The notes: generated by a model not told the origin, from the sequence alone. A stretch of 64,000 nt of DNA from Ianthella basta (GCA_964019415.1 OZ025869.1:4280765-4344764), one strand, 5' to 3'. Shown: positions 19,028-31,105, counted from the stretch's first letter. Made by a program: numbers and translations.

Positions 19028-20742
19028 CTGGTGTCAAACATCTATGATGGACTCACTGCCGTCATCACCACCAAGTCGTGGACCACCGTCCCCATCCACC
19101 TCCAGCTTGGAGTCTACCAGGGTGACCCCCTCTCCGTCATCATCTTCAATACGGTGATGAACACCCTGGTGGATTCCACTACCCAATGCTGCTCCCAGCT
19201 TGGCTACAGCCTCACCTCCGTCCGCAGTAGGATCAACCTGCTGCAGTACGCAGATGACACCTCCCTGATCGGTGATGGACCCTCCTCCTGCCAGCACCTG
19301 TTGCGTCTCACTGAGTCATGGTTGGCCTGGTCAGGGATGCGGGCTAATGTCCCTAAGTGTGTGAGTGTTGCGATCAAAGCCTCCTCTAGGAAGGCCTTCG
19401 ACCCTGGACTCAAGCTTGGCAATGAGCCCATCCCCTACCAGGGAGACACCACATTTCGATTCCTTGGAGCCCCGGTGGCCATCCACTCCACGTCTGAGGA
19501 ATCCAGGGAGCACCTCAAGACCAAGCTATTGTCCATGCTGGAGAATGTCGATGCCACTCCCATCACCCGTCAGCAGAAGTTAAAGCTTTTCAAGGTCAGC
19601 ATCTGCCCTTGTCTGACCTGGGACCTGTCCATCTCAGACTTGCCAGTCTCCTGGTTGCAGAACCACCTCCAGCCCATCGCCACCAGGTTTCTGAAAAGAT
19701 GGTGGGGTCTGGCCCGCTCTGCTGATCCCAATCGACTCTTTCTTCCCAAGTCCAACGGTGGGCTGGAGCTCCCACACCTGGTCACTGTGTACAGGAAGCT
19801 CCATGCTGCCAAGGCTGGTTCACACGTGCTCAAGCGACTCCAGTGTCCGAGCTATCGCCACACAAATCACCCTCCGTGAGTCTCAACTTCAGTGTGCTTT
19901 GTTCTGGCCTTACCAGGAGGTGGTGGGGGTAATGAAGGAGGACCCCGGGGCTCCCAGGAAGAAAGTGGTCTCATGTCAAGGCCAAGATCCAGGCCGAAGA
20001 CACCACCTCCAGACTGGCTCACACCACTAGCCTTCCAGTTCAAGGGTTGACTGTGCGGGAGTTCGAGGGCAGGGCGGCCCAGAACTGGTCCACTGCCATC
20101 TTCAGCCTCCCAGAGTGGGTATTCAAGTTTGCTCTCAACGCGGTGACGGACACTCTTCCCCACAATGCCAACTTGTTCAGGTGGAAGAAGCTGTCCTCAC
20201 CACGGTGCCAACTCTTGTGGAGAGGTACAGTCTCTGGCCCATGTTCTCAACTCCTGCCAGAAGGCCCTCAGTCTGCGACGCTACACCACCAGGCACGATG
20301 ATGTGCTCAAGGTCATCTTTGACTTTTCCAAGCGCAACCTGAAATCAGGAATGCAAGTCATAGCTGACCTACCAGGCCAGCAGTACACGTTCCCCCAAGA
20401 CATTGCTCCCACGGACCTGCGCCCGGACATGGTTATCTGGGGAACTTCAGCCATCTACCTGGTAGAGCTGACAGTGCCTTTGAGACCAACATTGCAGACG
20501 CTGCAGAGAGGAAGGTCCATCGGTACCGGGACCTTGCAGCTGCCTGTGCTTGTTCCCGCCACACATCTATCATCACTCTTGAGGTCGGGTCGAGAGGCTT
20601 CCTGAGCACAGTGGGCTTTCAGCAGCTCTTCAAACTGCTACAAGCCAAAGGCAAAGACCGACAGAACTTCGAGATTGACATAATTAAGCATGTGGTTGCA
20701 TCGTCCTACGACATCTGGTGTAAACGGAACTGGTGTAGTTAA
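19028..20742 (+). pseudogene. second RLE-type retroelement, 5'-truncated and frameshifted
   Basis: Starts inside the RT: GVYQGDPLSVIIFNTVMNTL (motif B), then INLLQYADDTSLIGD (motif C, YADD), FRFLGAPV (motif E), and a thumb with FLKRWWGLARSADPNRLFLP. After about 19880 it continues in other frames: EWVFKFALNAVTDTLPHNAN, a knuckle CGEVQSLAHVLNSC with the first Cys pair split by a frameshift, then LRPDMVIWG … IYLVELTVP (PD…E of the restriction-like nuclease) and a C-terminus ending SSYDIWCKRNWCS. Same broad class as the 0.3-3.2 kb element but clearly a different lineage (YADD versus YLDD). Confidence 0.8.
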
Positions 20743-21295
20743 GTTTGCATGATCCTTTTTTTCTTCCCTCTTGAACTCTGCTGCATGTTCATGTTTAAGC
20801 TTTTGTAACTCCTGTACATAGTTAGCCTCTGGTGTCTTAACCATACTGTGCAAGTTCATCGTCAGAACTTTCCTTTTTTGGCAGTGTTAAGCTCACCTTA
20901 ATGTCACTTTTCTGTTGTTGTATGCATGCTCTTTGACCAGTCTTTAGCACTGGTGTTTCGAATAATAATGATTAGTGACATTAAAAGAAAAGTGTGTGTT
21001 TGTGTGTGTGTGTGTGCATGTCTCTCTGTGTGTGTGTGTGTGGTGTGTGTGTGTGTGTACATGTGAATGTGACTATGTGAGTGTCTGTAAGTGTGCCTGT
21101 GCAAGTGTGCACAATCATGTGTGCATTATGTGAATGCAGATGTTTGTGAGAGTGTCAATGCAGGTACCTGTATGTTTAGTTGTGCATACACACCTGAGCC
21201 GATATGATACCATAGCTAATGACACTAAGTCTGTCCAATGGAATTGCTTTGATATGTGGACACCATTATGGTAGTGCGTCTCTTCACAATTCTTG
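20743..21295. other. intergenic, TG repeat
   Basis: 20990-21060 is TG-rich simple repeat. The remainder shows no gene. The 5' end of the Helitron must lie in or near this stretch, but no TC terminus was identified. Confidence 0.4.
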
Positions 21296-21819
21296 CAGGG
21301 TACAAGTCTTAGGGTCAGGCTATCCAGGAAACATAAAAACAAGAGAAAATTGAAGAGAAGGAAAAGAAGGGTAAGTCATGTCAATCGTCAGAAGGCATGC
21401 ATGTTCAACGTAATGAAAATTGTGCATAATAAGTAAGGTTAGCATTCATTGCATTTGACATTTAATTCCTTCTTCTGCACTATAGTTTCAAGTTAATCTT
21501 CGACACAGAAAGTCTACATCCTGTGTGGATGAAGATGCCGATGCAGCTAAGACCTCCACAATATGTCCTTATGTACTGTGTCGTGGAACCCTGCTGATGC
21601 TGGTATTAGTTGGTGTTCTGTGTTTTGATTCCTGCTGCAGGTATGAGACTGAGCCCATGTATGTGGTTGGAGGAAAAGAACGTCTAGTGCAAACTGCACT
21701 CCTAGCTAGTGTAGAGCATGCTGATGATATGTGTGTGCAGAAACACTGTATGGTTGCATACACAGAAATCAGTTTTGTTTCAATGCATCAATTACCATAT
21801 GCATGCCTTGGCTGGCCCT

Positions 21820-22040
21820 GTTGCTGGGGTTGCTCACCCTGTTGCTGGGGTTATTTGCTCTGTTGCTTGGGCAATGCACCCTGTTGCTGGGGTTGCTCAC
21901 CCTGTTGCTGGGGTTATTTGCCCTGTTGCTTGGGCAATGAATCCTGTTGTTGGGATTCCTCATCCTGTTGCTGGGGTTATTTGCCCTGTTGCAGTTGCCT
22001 GGGCAATACACCCTGCTACTGGGGTTATTCATCCTCTTGC
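21820..22040 (+). repeat. minisatellite coding Cys/Trp-rich repeats
   Basis: About ten units of roughly 21-24 bp built on CCCTGTTGCTGGGGTTxxT. They are in the Helitron N-terminal frame and read as PCCWGCS/PCCWGYL. Confidence 0.75.
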
Positions 22041-22622
22041 TTAGACAGCTGCAGAGCACATTATTGCTGGGGTTACTATTTCAAGAACAGCTTGAGTTAT
22101 GCACTATTTGGCTTGCAATTGGGTCGGTCACACGGTTGCAACAACTTCTCATGTGGCTGGCAAGGTGGAAGGCCTAACTCCACTGCCTGTGAATTAAGTG
22201 AAATGGTCATGCAGGTAGTAGTGAATGCATATGACACGAAACTTGATGGTGTAAGTATGATTGCCACTGTAACACATGGACTATGTCATGGCCATTACAC
22301 TGACATTGATATCCATATACAGTATTATGGCATTCCAATGAGGCATTACCCATTGGTGAGCATTCTGAAACGACCATGGTTCAGGTGTTCATTGTGTTAC
22401 CTACTGCGCAGAAGGTGCTACTGTAAGCGCAATATCCACCTAGCTCGTGCATTGAACCTATTGCTACTGTTAGGAGGAGACGTTGAATTAAACCCAGGGC
22501 TGTGGCAGAATCATGACAATAAAGACGATGGTAGTGTACCTGCACCAGTTGTGAGTGAGATTGCTGTTGACACTGGAAAGGTAGCAGATGTAAGTTTGGA
22601 GAGTTTGGATGAGAGACATTCC

Positions 22623-23174
22623 AGACTAGCAATGCTGTCAGAGTGTCAACAGAAGCGATTGAATTCTGAAACTAGTGATGATCGTAGAGAAAGACTGGCT
22701 GTCCTCTGTGATAATCAGAGAAAGCGTTTGCAGTCTGAAACATGTGAAGAACGCGACAAAAGGCTTGCTGTCCTCTGTGATAATCAGAGGAAACGCTTGC
22801 AGTGTGAAGGGAGTGAAGAGCGTGATGGAAGACTTGCTGTCCTTTGTGATAATCGGAGGCAGCGTTTGCAGTCTGAAACGTGTGAAGAACGCAACGAAAG
22901 ACCTGCTGTCCTCTGTGATAATCAGAGGAAGCGTTTGCATTCTGAAACGTGTGAAGAACGCGAAGGAAGACTTACTGTCCTCTGTGATAATCAGAGAAAG
23001 CGTTTGCAGTCTGAAACATGTGAAGAATGCGAAGAAAGACTTGCTGTCCTCTGTGATAATCAGAGGAAGCGTTTGCAGTCTGAAACATGTGAAGAACGTG
23101 ACGAAAGGCTTGCCACCCTCTGTGATAATCAGAGGAAACGACTCCTAACAGAATCAGCTGAAGAGCAAGAGCTG
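22623..23174 (+). repeat. eight 69-bp coding tandem repeats
   Basis: Unit of 23 residues of the form RLAVLCDNQRKRLQSETCEE plus RDx. Outer units are more diverged. Charged E/R-rich repeats before the Rep domain are common in Helitron proteins and probably form helices. Confidence 0.85.
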
Positions 23175-23681
23175 CGCTTGAGCAGAAGCCAGGAGTGGAA
23201 GAAGGCAAGGAAATTGAATGAATCAGTACAAGAATGTACTATAAGAAAGGAGAAGGAGAAGGAGCAAGCTAGGCTGAGAATGAGAGCAATGAGGAGACGA
23301 AAGCAGCAAATGTCTGCAAAAAAGGGATCCTTAGCTGAGGACCCCGAAGCTGATAGCATTGCTCGAGTCAGACTTTCAAATGTAACTGTCACCAGCTGCA
23401 GCATAAGTTCCACTTGTGAGTCCTCAAAAGGATTAGATGGTATATCAAAGGTACCAGTTGGATTGATACCACCTCAACTGCATTTGCTAAGTCAAGCATC
23501 CACTGCAGTTGAAGAAAGTGCTGTAAAACCTGTACAAAATGAGGATGTACCACAACAAGTACAGGGAGCACAGCACGTACCAGCACAAGTTGTGCTGGTA
23601 CCACCACAAGCTGTGCAGGTACCAGCACTGCAGATTGCAGTGCCATCTAGACAGGACATGAAATTGAAGCGCAATGCATAA

Positions 23682-25085
23682 AGGTTTAAAGATGCAATTG
23701 CTGAAGGCCCTACTCATAAATGTTATTCCTGTGGAAAGCTGTGCTATGAGAGGTTGGGTGTCACGTATAGCAGGGTTATAGCTAATGAGCTATTGACAGT
23801 GGTGAAGGAATTGCTTGACGAAAGTGTTGGTCATGTGTGGTTCTGCAACAAATGCAAGAATGCCTTGCAGAGAAAGAACGTTCCAGCAGGGTCAAAGTTT
23901 AACAGAATGAAAGTCGCAGAGATCCCTTCTGAGTTAAGTGGACTCAACACTTTGGAGCAGCGATTGATTTCAAAGGCCACTGTTTTCATGAAAATGGTAA
24001 TCTTGCCTAGGGGTGGGCAAAGAGCTGTTAGGGGACAAGTAATTAACTTCCCCTCTAATGTGGACTCTGTCATTTCACAGTTACCACGTCTGCCTGAGGG
24101 TGAAGACATTGTCTACATCCAGCAGCCTGAGTCTGCAGAAGGGGATAATAATAGCACCAGCCATGAAATCGTATACCACAGCTGCCGATATTCCAAAGTA
24201 ATGCAAGCATTACAATGGTTGAAGCAGCATAACCCATTGTACAGTGATGTAACTGTGACAAATGTGTCAGAAGACATGTTTGATGGTGATGGAAGTAATG
24301 ACAGTGGTGCTGATGATGAGGAACAGCTGGAAATGGATGAAACTGGGGTTGTCAGGCTGGATGCTCTCCAGCCAAATGTAACTGCTGTTGAACTACTGCA
24401 AGAGTCTACATTGAGTCATCAGGTACATCAGTTACAGAGAGTGACTGCTACCCCTTTGAGCATATTTGAAAATAGGTGTGAGCTGGAGGTGCTGTCATTT
24501 CCAACTCTCTACCCTAATGGTGAAAATGGATTTGGTACAGCACGTGATACCAAAGTGTCCCCATTAGAGTACTTCCAAACAAGAATGTTGAGTGCTGACT
24601 CAAGATGGGCATGTCATCCCTCATACATCTTTTGGGCTTGCAACATTGTAGAAGCTCTGAAGTTGCAGAGTAGCATTTCAATTGCAATGAGAATGCAATC
24701 CTTTACAGACAGTCTTGGCAGGGGTAAGGCTGACAAGAAGACAGAAGAAATGTGCCAACTCACGGCTGGGTCATTGCGCGGATGACTAGATGACAATCCG
24801 CACTTGCGTGAAAACTGTTACAGTTTCATGCGAGACATCCGTGGTACACAAGCTTACTGGAACTCAGTGAAGATTCAGTTGTTTGCCATGTTTCGCACCC
24901 TTGGTCCTCCCACATTCTTTGTCACATTGAGTGCTGATGACAACAATTGAGCGGACCTGATGGTAGTGCTTAGCAAGAGCAGAGGACAGGAACTCTCTAT
25001 CGAAGATGCTGCCTATCTCTCTCTGAGTGAGAAGAGAGACTTGATGTGTACCAATCCTGTGGTGACGGCTAGACATTTTGCCCAT
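23682..25085 (+). pseudogene. Helitron zinc-ribbon and Rep N-terminal part
   Basis: Continues the frame after the stop at 23679: CYSCGKLCYERL and WFCNKCKNALQRK form a four-Cys zinc-binding segment, then LSGLNTLEQRLISKATVFMK and GGQRAVRGQVINFPSNVD (the conserved region before Rep). Further on are FPTLYPNGENGFG and a TGA at 24784, after which RGTQAYWNSVKIQLFAMFRT, LGPPTFFVTLSADDNN and another TGA (24948, probably replacing Trp) follow. The latter block is the well-conserved start of the Helitron-like N-terminal domain. Confidence 0.8.
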
Positions 25086-25461
25086 CGCTTTTCAGTGCTT
25101 CCTTAGGGAAGTTATTAAAGGTTCTGGGCAACCCATTGGTGAAGTGCTGGACTTCTTTTGGAGGATAGAGTTCCAACTGAGGGGTTCCCCTCATGTGCAT
25201 TCCATGTGGTGGATAAAAGATGCACCAAATTTAGACACTGCATGTGGAAGGCAGGTTGCTCCACAGTACATTGACCAATACATCAGTGTACACATTCCAC
25301 CGCAGGGTAGCAGTGATGAGGAGCTGCATTCCCTAGTGATGCGTGTGCAGCAACACCATCATACAACCACATGCAAGAAGACGTCTAGAAGGCGGCGACA
25401 TGTGGTAGACTGTAGATTTGCTTCAGCCCCTGTCGGAGGAAACACGGCTGAAGAGTCGTGA
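25078..25461 (+). pseudogene. Helitron Rep, HUH motif segment
   Basis: Encodes FQCFLREVIKG … DFFWRIEFQLRGSPHVHSMW: the HxH (HUH) metal-binding motif of rolling-circle Rep nucleases (PHVH). Then YIDQYISVHIPP and VQQHHHTTTC. The frame is shifted relative to the preceding segment at about 25075 and is lost again near 25430. Confidence 0.85.
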
Positions 25462-26428
25462 TGATCCTGGGAACTAATCAAGATTCTATGTCTTGAAAAG
25501 GTCACCTGGGGAAGAAAACTGCAATCCCTATAATGCACACCTTCTGAAGGCATGGAAGGCAAACATGGACATACAGCTAATTGGTTCGGTATATGGCACA
25601 GCAGCATATGTTTGCTCATACATTTGCAAAACAGAAAGCGAAGAGGTCCAGAAAGCTATCCGAGATGCTTTGGAAAGCTTGCCTCCGCAGGCATCTACAA
25701 GAAAGCGTCTGTCGAAAGTTGGAAACACTATGTTGACGCATCGTGAGTTGAGTGCTCAAGAGGCGGCATATCGATTGTGTTACCTGCCACTCAAAGAAAA
25801 CTCTAGGAAGGTGGTTTTTATAAATACAGCCAGACCCGAGAAGAGAACGCGATTGCTCAAATCAAGGTCTGAGCTGCTGGAGTTGGAGGACGACTCATCA
25901 GACATCTTTGCTCCTGGCATGTTTGACAGATATTCCTCTAGACCAGACATGCCACTGTTTAGAGGCATGACATTGGCGCATTTTGCAGTCTGGTATGATG
26001 TGAACACACAAGGCGATGAGGCAACTGGAAGCGGAGCTGCACAGCCTCGCTACCAGTTGCAAAATGACATGGGATGGGTTAGACTCAGAAAGAAGCAAGC
26101 ATGCCTTCGCATACCAGTGCAGACAGCAGAAAGTCATGGCGATGATTATTACTACAGTTTGTTGCTTCTGTACATCCCTTGGATGAAGGAACCTGAAGAT
26201 CTGCTACTAAAACATTATTCCGCAATGGAGGCATTCATTGCAAGAGAAGGAGAAATGGTCATTCTCAATGCACAGAATCACAGCTTTGCAGATGAGGTGC
26301 AAAGGGCTGTTGTGCAACTGCAGACCTTGGAAGATGATGCCTACCAAGATGCAGTCGCACCTATGGCGCGCAGCAGGCTCAGAGGGAGGATGCTGCTCAA
26401 CCCTCAGTGGAGGCTGAGGGAGGGTTAA
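25462..26428 (+). pseudogene. Helitron Rep, catalytic tyrosine segment
   Basis: Reads FYVLKRSPGEENCNPYNAHL, LKAWKANMDIQLIGSVYGTA and AYVCSYICKTESEEVQ. The two tyrosines in YVCSYICK correspond to the Rep active-site Tyr pair that cleaves and carries the DNA strand. Downstream LTHRELSAQEAAYRLCYLPL and VFINTARPEKRTRLLKS are also typical. In-frame TAA at 25472. Confidence 0.85.
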
Positions 26429-27279
26429 TGAACCCAGAGCATTTTGTTGACCCTGCCATGCTTGATGAGGAGAATGTGGGTGTGGACAGTGAAGACAAAG
26501 GCATCTTAAATGATGATGATGATGATGATGCAGTTGGGGCAATGGCCAGGCACACCCTTCCTGGTGGGGAATTTAGGAAATTGGTTGCCAGTCTCAATGC
26601 ACAGCAGCGTATTGCATTTGACATAGTTGTGCAGTACACTAGGGAGTTACACAAGCACAGGATGAAAGTGTGTCCAGATCCTCCACGGCCCTTTCACCTA
26701 TTTGTTACGGGAGGAGCAGGCACTGGAAAATCGCATGTGATCAAGGCAATGAAGGAACATTTGGAGCACTCTGTGATGGGAGGCCCGAATGTGCATGCGT
26801 GCATGTTGATGGCACCCACCGGCGTTGCTGCTTTCAACATTGGCGGTCTCACTATCCATAAAGCATTGAGGCTTCAGGTGGAGCACGGTAGGACTGCTCA
26901 CCAACTTCAACTGAATGCTTTGGCTCTGCATGATTTGGGGAATTTGTGGCAAGGTGTGCATACAATCATAATCGATGAAGTCAGTATGGTGTCCTATCAG
27001 GTACTGAAGTCAATTCACAGTCGACTGTGTGAGATTTTTGGCAACGACGACATGTTTGGAGGCTTGAATGTGGTAGCTGTGGGTGATTTATACCAGCTAT
27101 CCCCTGTGAATGGTAGCTATGTTTTCAGCAAGAAGCCTGGGCGCTCATCGGGGCGATTGGCTTCACATCTCTGGAGGGATTACTTCAAAGTGATTGAGTT
27201 GGAAGTAAACATGCGCCAGCAGAATGACATCATTCTCAGAGATCTTGAACCGGATCAGAACTGGCATTCACACCAATGA
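26407..27279 (+). pseudogene. Helitron Pif1 helicase, N-terminal half
   Basis: LNAQQRIAFDIV, then LFVTGGAGTGKSHVIKA (Walker A) near residue 100, LMAPTGVAAFNIGGLTIHKA (motif Ia), HTIIIDEVSMVSYQVLKSI (Walker B) and VVAVGDLYQLSPV (motif III). A 5'-to-3' DNA helicase that unwinds the donor during rolling-circle transposition. The frame is lost after LEVNMRQQND near 27245. Confidence 0.9.
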
Positions 27280-27596
27280 AGATGTGAAGACACTCCAAAC
27301 ATGCCTAGTTTCTGGTGGGTCAGTGGATTTGCTAGCTCCCCCGCACAGTAGATGTTGAAGAGTACAATGCAATGCAGATTGCACATCTGTCAAAGAACAC
27401 TCAACTCTATAGTATTGAAGCAGAGCATGCAATACTAGAGAGTAAAGGACAGTTCTATGCCAACGTGCAATACAATGAGGTTCCAGAGCGCCTCATTCCA
27501 CAAGACGACAAAGACTGTGCTGCACTGCCACGTCGACTCAAACTAGCTGTTGGTGCTAGAGTCATGCTGCACTGAAACATCAACTGTGGCAATGGT
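27280..27596 (+). pseudogene. Helitron Pif1 helicase, middle
   Basis: The true frame resumes as LNRIRTGIHTNEDVKTLQ, then YNAMQIAHLSKNTQLYSIEA and LPRRLKLAVGARVMLH, ending at a TGA (27573-27575). GARVML is the conserved strand before helicase domain 2B. Confidence 0.75.
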
Positions 27597-28826
27597 TTGG
27601 TGAATGGTGCAAGAGGAACTGTGATGGGGTTCAAGTGGCCAGGACGTGCAAGCAATCAGAGCACACCTGGTGAATTGCCTATACAGGTGTATGTGAGATT
27701 CCTGGATTCTAATGTCGGAAAGCTGTCCAAAGTGCCAATTGCCTCTGGACAGCAGGAAGTTGTGCCAATTCAACCTATTTCAGCACGCTTCTATGGAAAG
27801 GAAGGTACACTCCTGCAGAGAACACAGATTCCCTTGATTCTGTGTTGGGCAGCAACTGTGCACAAGGTGCAAGGGTTGTTCCTTGATTCAGCAGTCATGG
27901 ATCTTGGCAGCAATGTGTTCGAGCCTGGAATGGCTTATGTAGCTCTTAGTCATGTGCGCACCCTGAATGGAGTGGCACTGCTACATTTTCAGCCAAGGAA
28001 AATGACTGCAAACAAGAAAGTGCATGAAGAAATGGCACACTTGCGACAAGAGTCTGTTTGTGGTGAAGATGGGGTTGCATTGGATCCGACCCCAGGAAAT
28101 GACATTGGTAAGTTGCAGAGTGAGCCGATGCCTACTCCTTCAATGCAGAACAATGATGCTTCATTGTGCACTGACAGTCAGATGCCTGAATATAGTGTTT
28201 CTGTGCAGACAACAATTGGTAGTGTGTCAGAGAAGAAGCTACCATCAGAACCAACAGTGATAAGCTGTCAGCCAGTGCAATTGATCACCCCAGTTGCTGA
28301 TGTTGATGCACAGGTACATTCACTTCAAAAAGCACTTGAATGTATTGTAAAGGGCATTAATCCAACCACTGCATCAATAGTCAGTTGGGCAGAAAGCCAT
28401 CGTAGTGACTTGGATAGCATACTGAAAGTGATCAATCAGCCTGGCCGTGCAACTTTCAGCAGTTTCCACCAGGTGAACACAACTGTGATGAACAAGATGT
28501 TTGCTGCCTTTACATCACTGTATGTGCCAGTGGTCACCAAAGGGGGCGGCAATTGCATGTATCACATAATCTCATTGGCTCTGTGTGGGACAGAGAAGTA
28601 CATGTGTCACCTGAGGCTACTGACTGCATATAGTCTCATTGTGCACCAAGAGATAATGCTGGAAGTAATGCGTCCCACGGTTGTGATACTTTTGCCAGTA
28701 GAGAAAGGAGATGCACTTCAGTTTCCAAAGCGACAGAGGCTCATTGGCTGGAACTCCTTCGTAGTTCTATCCGTGACAAATCGTGGGGGAACCAGTTTCA
28801 TTTGCAAGCACTGGGTATGTTACTGA
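27597..28826 (+). pseudogene. Helitron helicase C-terminus and OTU protease start
   Basis: GLVNGARGTVMGFKW, IPLILCWAATVHKVQGLFLD (motif V) and FEPGMAYVALSHVRTLNGVA (motif VI) complete the helicase. After a low-complexity linker comes VPVVTKGGGNCMYHIISLAL with CGTEKY, the catalytic Cys box of OTU-type deubiquitinases. The frame shifts near 28800. Confidence 0.85.
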
Positions 28827-29131
28827 ACAGGTCCATTTGGCTGTATGGAGTGATGAGAAATAGAAGTCTTCAGCATGAAGGCAAGTGGCTGCAACCCATC
28901 AAGCAGAATATTTCATTGACTGAATTGCAAGAGCTTTTTGAAATGAGAGATAAGTGGCTGAACAACAGCATTTGTTATCAGTCTGCCTCTGCCCAAGGAA
29001 AGTCCTTACCTCTGCTAGGTTTTCTTCATTCCTCTCATTTCACAGCCATCCTGCCAGTGGACACTGCAGAGTTGAGTGTTAAATTTGCACCTTTCACCAC
29101 ATTTCAATCACAGTGGGTTCCTGAAGAATGA
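28802..29131 (+). pseudogene. OTU protease C-terminal half
   Basis: In-frame continuation of the OTU domain: LQALGMLLNRSIWLYGVM … LPLLGFLHSSHFTAILPVD. The HFTAILP histidine is the expected second catalytic residue. OTU domains are known passengers of some Helitrons. Confidence 0.7.
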
Positions 29132-30233
29132 ATGGCTTGATGTCACTGTGAAGATGCCACACATGCACAAAGGCTGCAGTGAGGCGTATGCATGATTGCA
29201 TGATGTGCACGCGTGTGTCTTGGGATGGGGACGTACTGTGGCATTCTTGCATGTGTAGATGCAAGTGAATGTAGAGGTGAATTTGTCTCTATAGTATGTG
29301 TCCCAAGGTTCTAGTATGTAGTCTTAATGAAAGTGCACTATTTCTCATGAAATGTTTCTATTTGTAAGGCATTAATTTGTTTGAATTTATAATTTAAATT
29401 AATTTATACTAAGTCTTCAAAATCCATTTTTACTTTCCATCTTCTGTTTCCAAATTCCTTTTCATTCTATTATATATATATAATATATTTGTAGCGATTT
29501 TGGTTTGAACATAACACACATGCATCTTGATGCTGGTTCCCTTACACTTTGTGTGTGATGCACAAGTGTGACAATTTAAGAACACTGCTTTATGTGCATG
29601 TGTGTGTGATTGGTATATTTAAGTTCACATTAATTACATTTATTGTTTACTTTACAGTATGTATATTATGTCTCTATCATTTTGATGTGGTCCATGTGGT
29701 CCATGTGTGTATTGTTATGTGTTGAGTGTTTATGTGTGATCATGAACGTCTGTATTTAATTCATTTCATCATGTTTGTGTACCTCAAGATGAGTAAACTT
29801 ATTACATAACTATGCCATGCATTGAATTTGCCCCTCTATATTTTGTGTAAACTAATGACAATTTTATATTTTATCATTTAATTCATCTGATAAGATCTCG
29901 ACATCAACAAACATGTCAACTGGGTAAGTGAATACTTGACATGGAGACATGGAGCTATATAATAGTCATCACATACAAATGTAAAGGGACCTGCATGATT
30001 TATAAGTTTTCAAGTTATATGTCTCTTTCTTTGCAGGGTCTCTCCTCGTCATCCTTCACATGTGGCTATTTAGAATGATGCCATATTCAACAATGGCACA
30101 AAGTCTTAGTAATATGCAGAATTGAATGTAAGTCGAAGCTACAGGTACAATACTTAGTAATTTAAAGCTATTTCATTGTGGCATCAGTTACTGTGTTTGC
30201 TATTATGATAAAATGTGTTGTCCTCCACTGCAG
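29132..30233. other. intergenic, AT-rich
   Basis: No ORF of interest. TATATA at 29471-29486. TGTGTG/CATGTG-rich stretches occur. The 3' end of the Helitron should lie here but no hairpin-CTRR end was seen. Confidence 0.5.
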
Positions 30234-30380
30234 TTGCCTTTCGTTACTTTCTTGAAGTTTGCAGTTGCACCATTTCTCATTGAGAATATCCTACATTGGA
30301 TGAAGTTTGAAGTAATAGATCCAGTTTCATATCAGTCCAGCATTATGAAACATAGAAAGAGGAGGGAGCATAGATTATAG
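30234..30380 (+). CDS. possible terminal exon, unrecognised
   Basis: CCTCCACTGCAG acceptor followed by 48 open codons and TAG: LPFVTFLKFAVAPFLIENIL, ending KHRKRREHRL. The length and strong acceptor suggest a last exon. No upstream partner was assigned. Weaker open stretches at 30394-30930 on both strands were not assigned. Confidence 0.3.
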   Translation: MPFVTFLKFAVAPFLIENILHWMKFEVIDPVSYQSSIMKHRKRREHRL

Positions 30381-31051
30381 TCACCAGAAACATGTGGTAC
30401 AGCAATACAGTCAACAAACATTCACCTTGATGTGGACTTTCTGCTGTGCTATCATCACAAGCACTAACAGTCGTGATCAAATGTCACTCACCTGCAGCTG
30501 GGCACCTCAGTGTTTGCACAGCTGTCTGAATGTCCTCTACTGCTCCTTGACCGCAAATCATCCCATATCGCCTCAAGGACACTCTTCCACATATGATTCT
30601 GGCTCCCTGCCCCAAGAGACTTCTGCATTGACACATTTCTCTGGTCGATTTGCTTGCTCTTGCTCATGAGCAACACCATCCAGGACAAAGGGCTTTACAT
30701 CTATGACTATGCCTGCCACTTGGATGATACATGGGGCACTGCAAAGCACAATATATTCCTCAACATGGGCTGGTTACTTAGTGATGTCACAACCACAACT
30801 GCTTCGTAGAAGACGGAGGAAGACAATAGTTATGATAACCTATGTGAAATGCAAGTATATTGCAAGATTCCTGCAGATTGTAAACAGGAGACCACAGTTG
30901 CATAGCCATGGTGACACAATTAGTAAATAATGACTATTCACACATCAGTGTTGTGTATTCATCTAGATAGTTTTACATTGCACATTCATATTAATATTAT
31001 TGCAGCTAGACAATGTCTGATGTTGTCGCATCGTGGCTGAAGTGCCTCATA

Positions 31052-31105
31052 CAATGTCATGCTTACCTATGAGTGACAGAGCAGCGACCGGAGGGAGCAA
31101 GTATT
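31052..31105 (-). repeat. 54-bp element shared with 17.3 kb
   Basis: Closely similar to 17287-17336. On the minus strand both end CTxxxAG|GTAAGCATGAC, which looks like a shared exon end with a splice donor. Confidence 0.4.

Larger units (their letters stand above)
21296..23681 (+). pseudogene. Helitron N-terminal region with 2A-like peptide
   Basis: Exon 21296-21369 (TTGCAG|GGTACA … AGAAGG|GTAAGT) encodes a basic stretch (RLSRKHKNKRKLKRRKRR) and joins in phase 0 to 21486 after CACTATAG. The second exon is open to a stop at 23679. It holds a hydrophobic segment (LLMLVLVGVLCF), Cys/Trp-rich repeats (CCWGCSPCCWGY, about 21820-22040), HLARALNLLLLLGGDVELNP followed by GL at about 22439-22503, and eight 23-residue repeats. 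GDVELNPG-L matches the ribosome-skipping 2A consensus DxExNPG-P except for the last residue. The frame continues past the stop with RFKDAIAEG, so the stop is a later mutation. Confidence 0.65.
21296..29131 (+). mobile_element. decayed Helitron (Rep/Pif1/OTU)
   Basis: A single plus-strand polyprotein can be followed for almost 8 kb through stops and frameshifts: basic/TM/Cys-rich N-terminus with a 2A-like peptide, 23-residue repeats, zinc-ribbon-like segment, HUH-type Rep, Pif1 helicase with motifs I-VI, and an OTU cysteine protease. This is a Helitron/Helentron-type rolling-circle transposon. Disabling changes seen: stops at 23679, 24784, 24948 and 25472, frameshifts near 25075, 25430, 26405, 27245 and 28800, and a further stop at 27573. 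The terminal TC and CTRR/hairpin ends were not located. Confidence 0.85.

Noticed and set aside
22623..23174. Regular repeats resembling a CRISPR array
   Set aside because: Units are contiguous, in frame and coding, with no unique spacers; they are part of the Helitron protein.
30394..30930. Exons on either strand downstream of the Helitron
   Set aside because: Opposing open frames with single splice signals only; no consistent gene model or domain.
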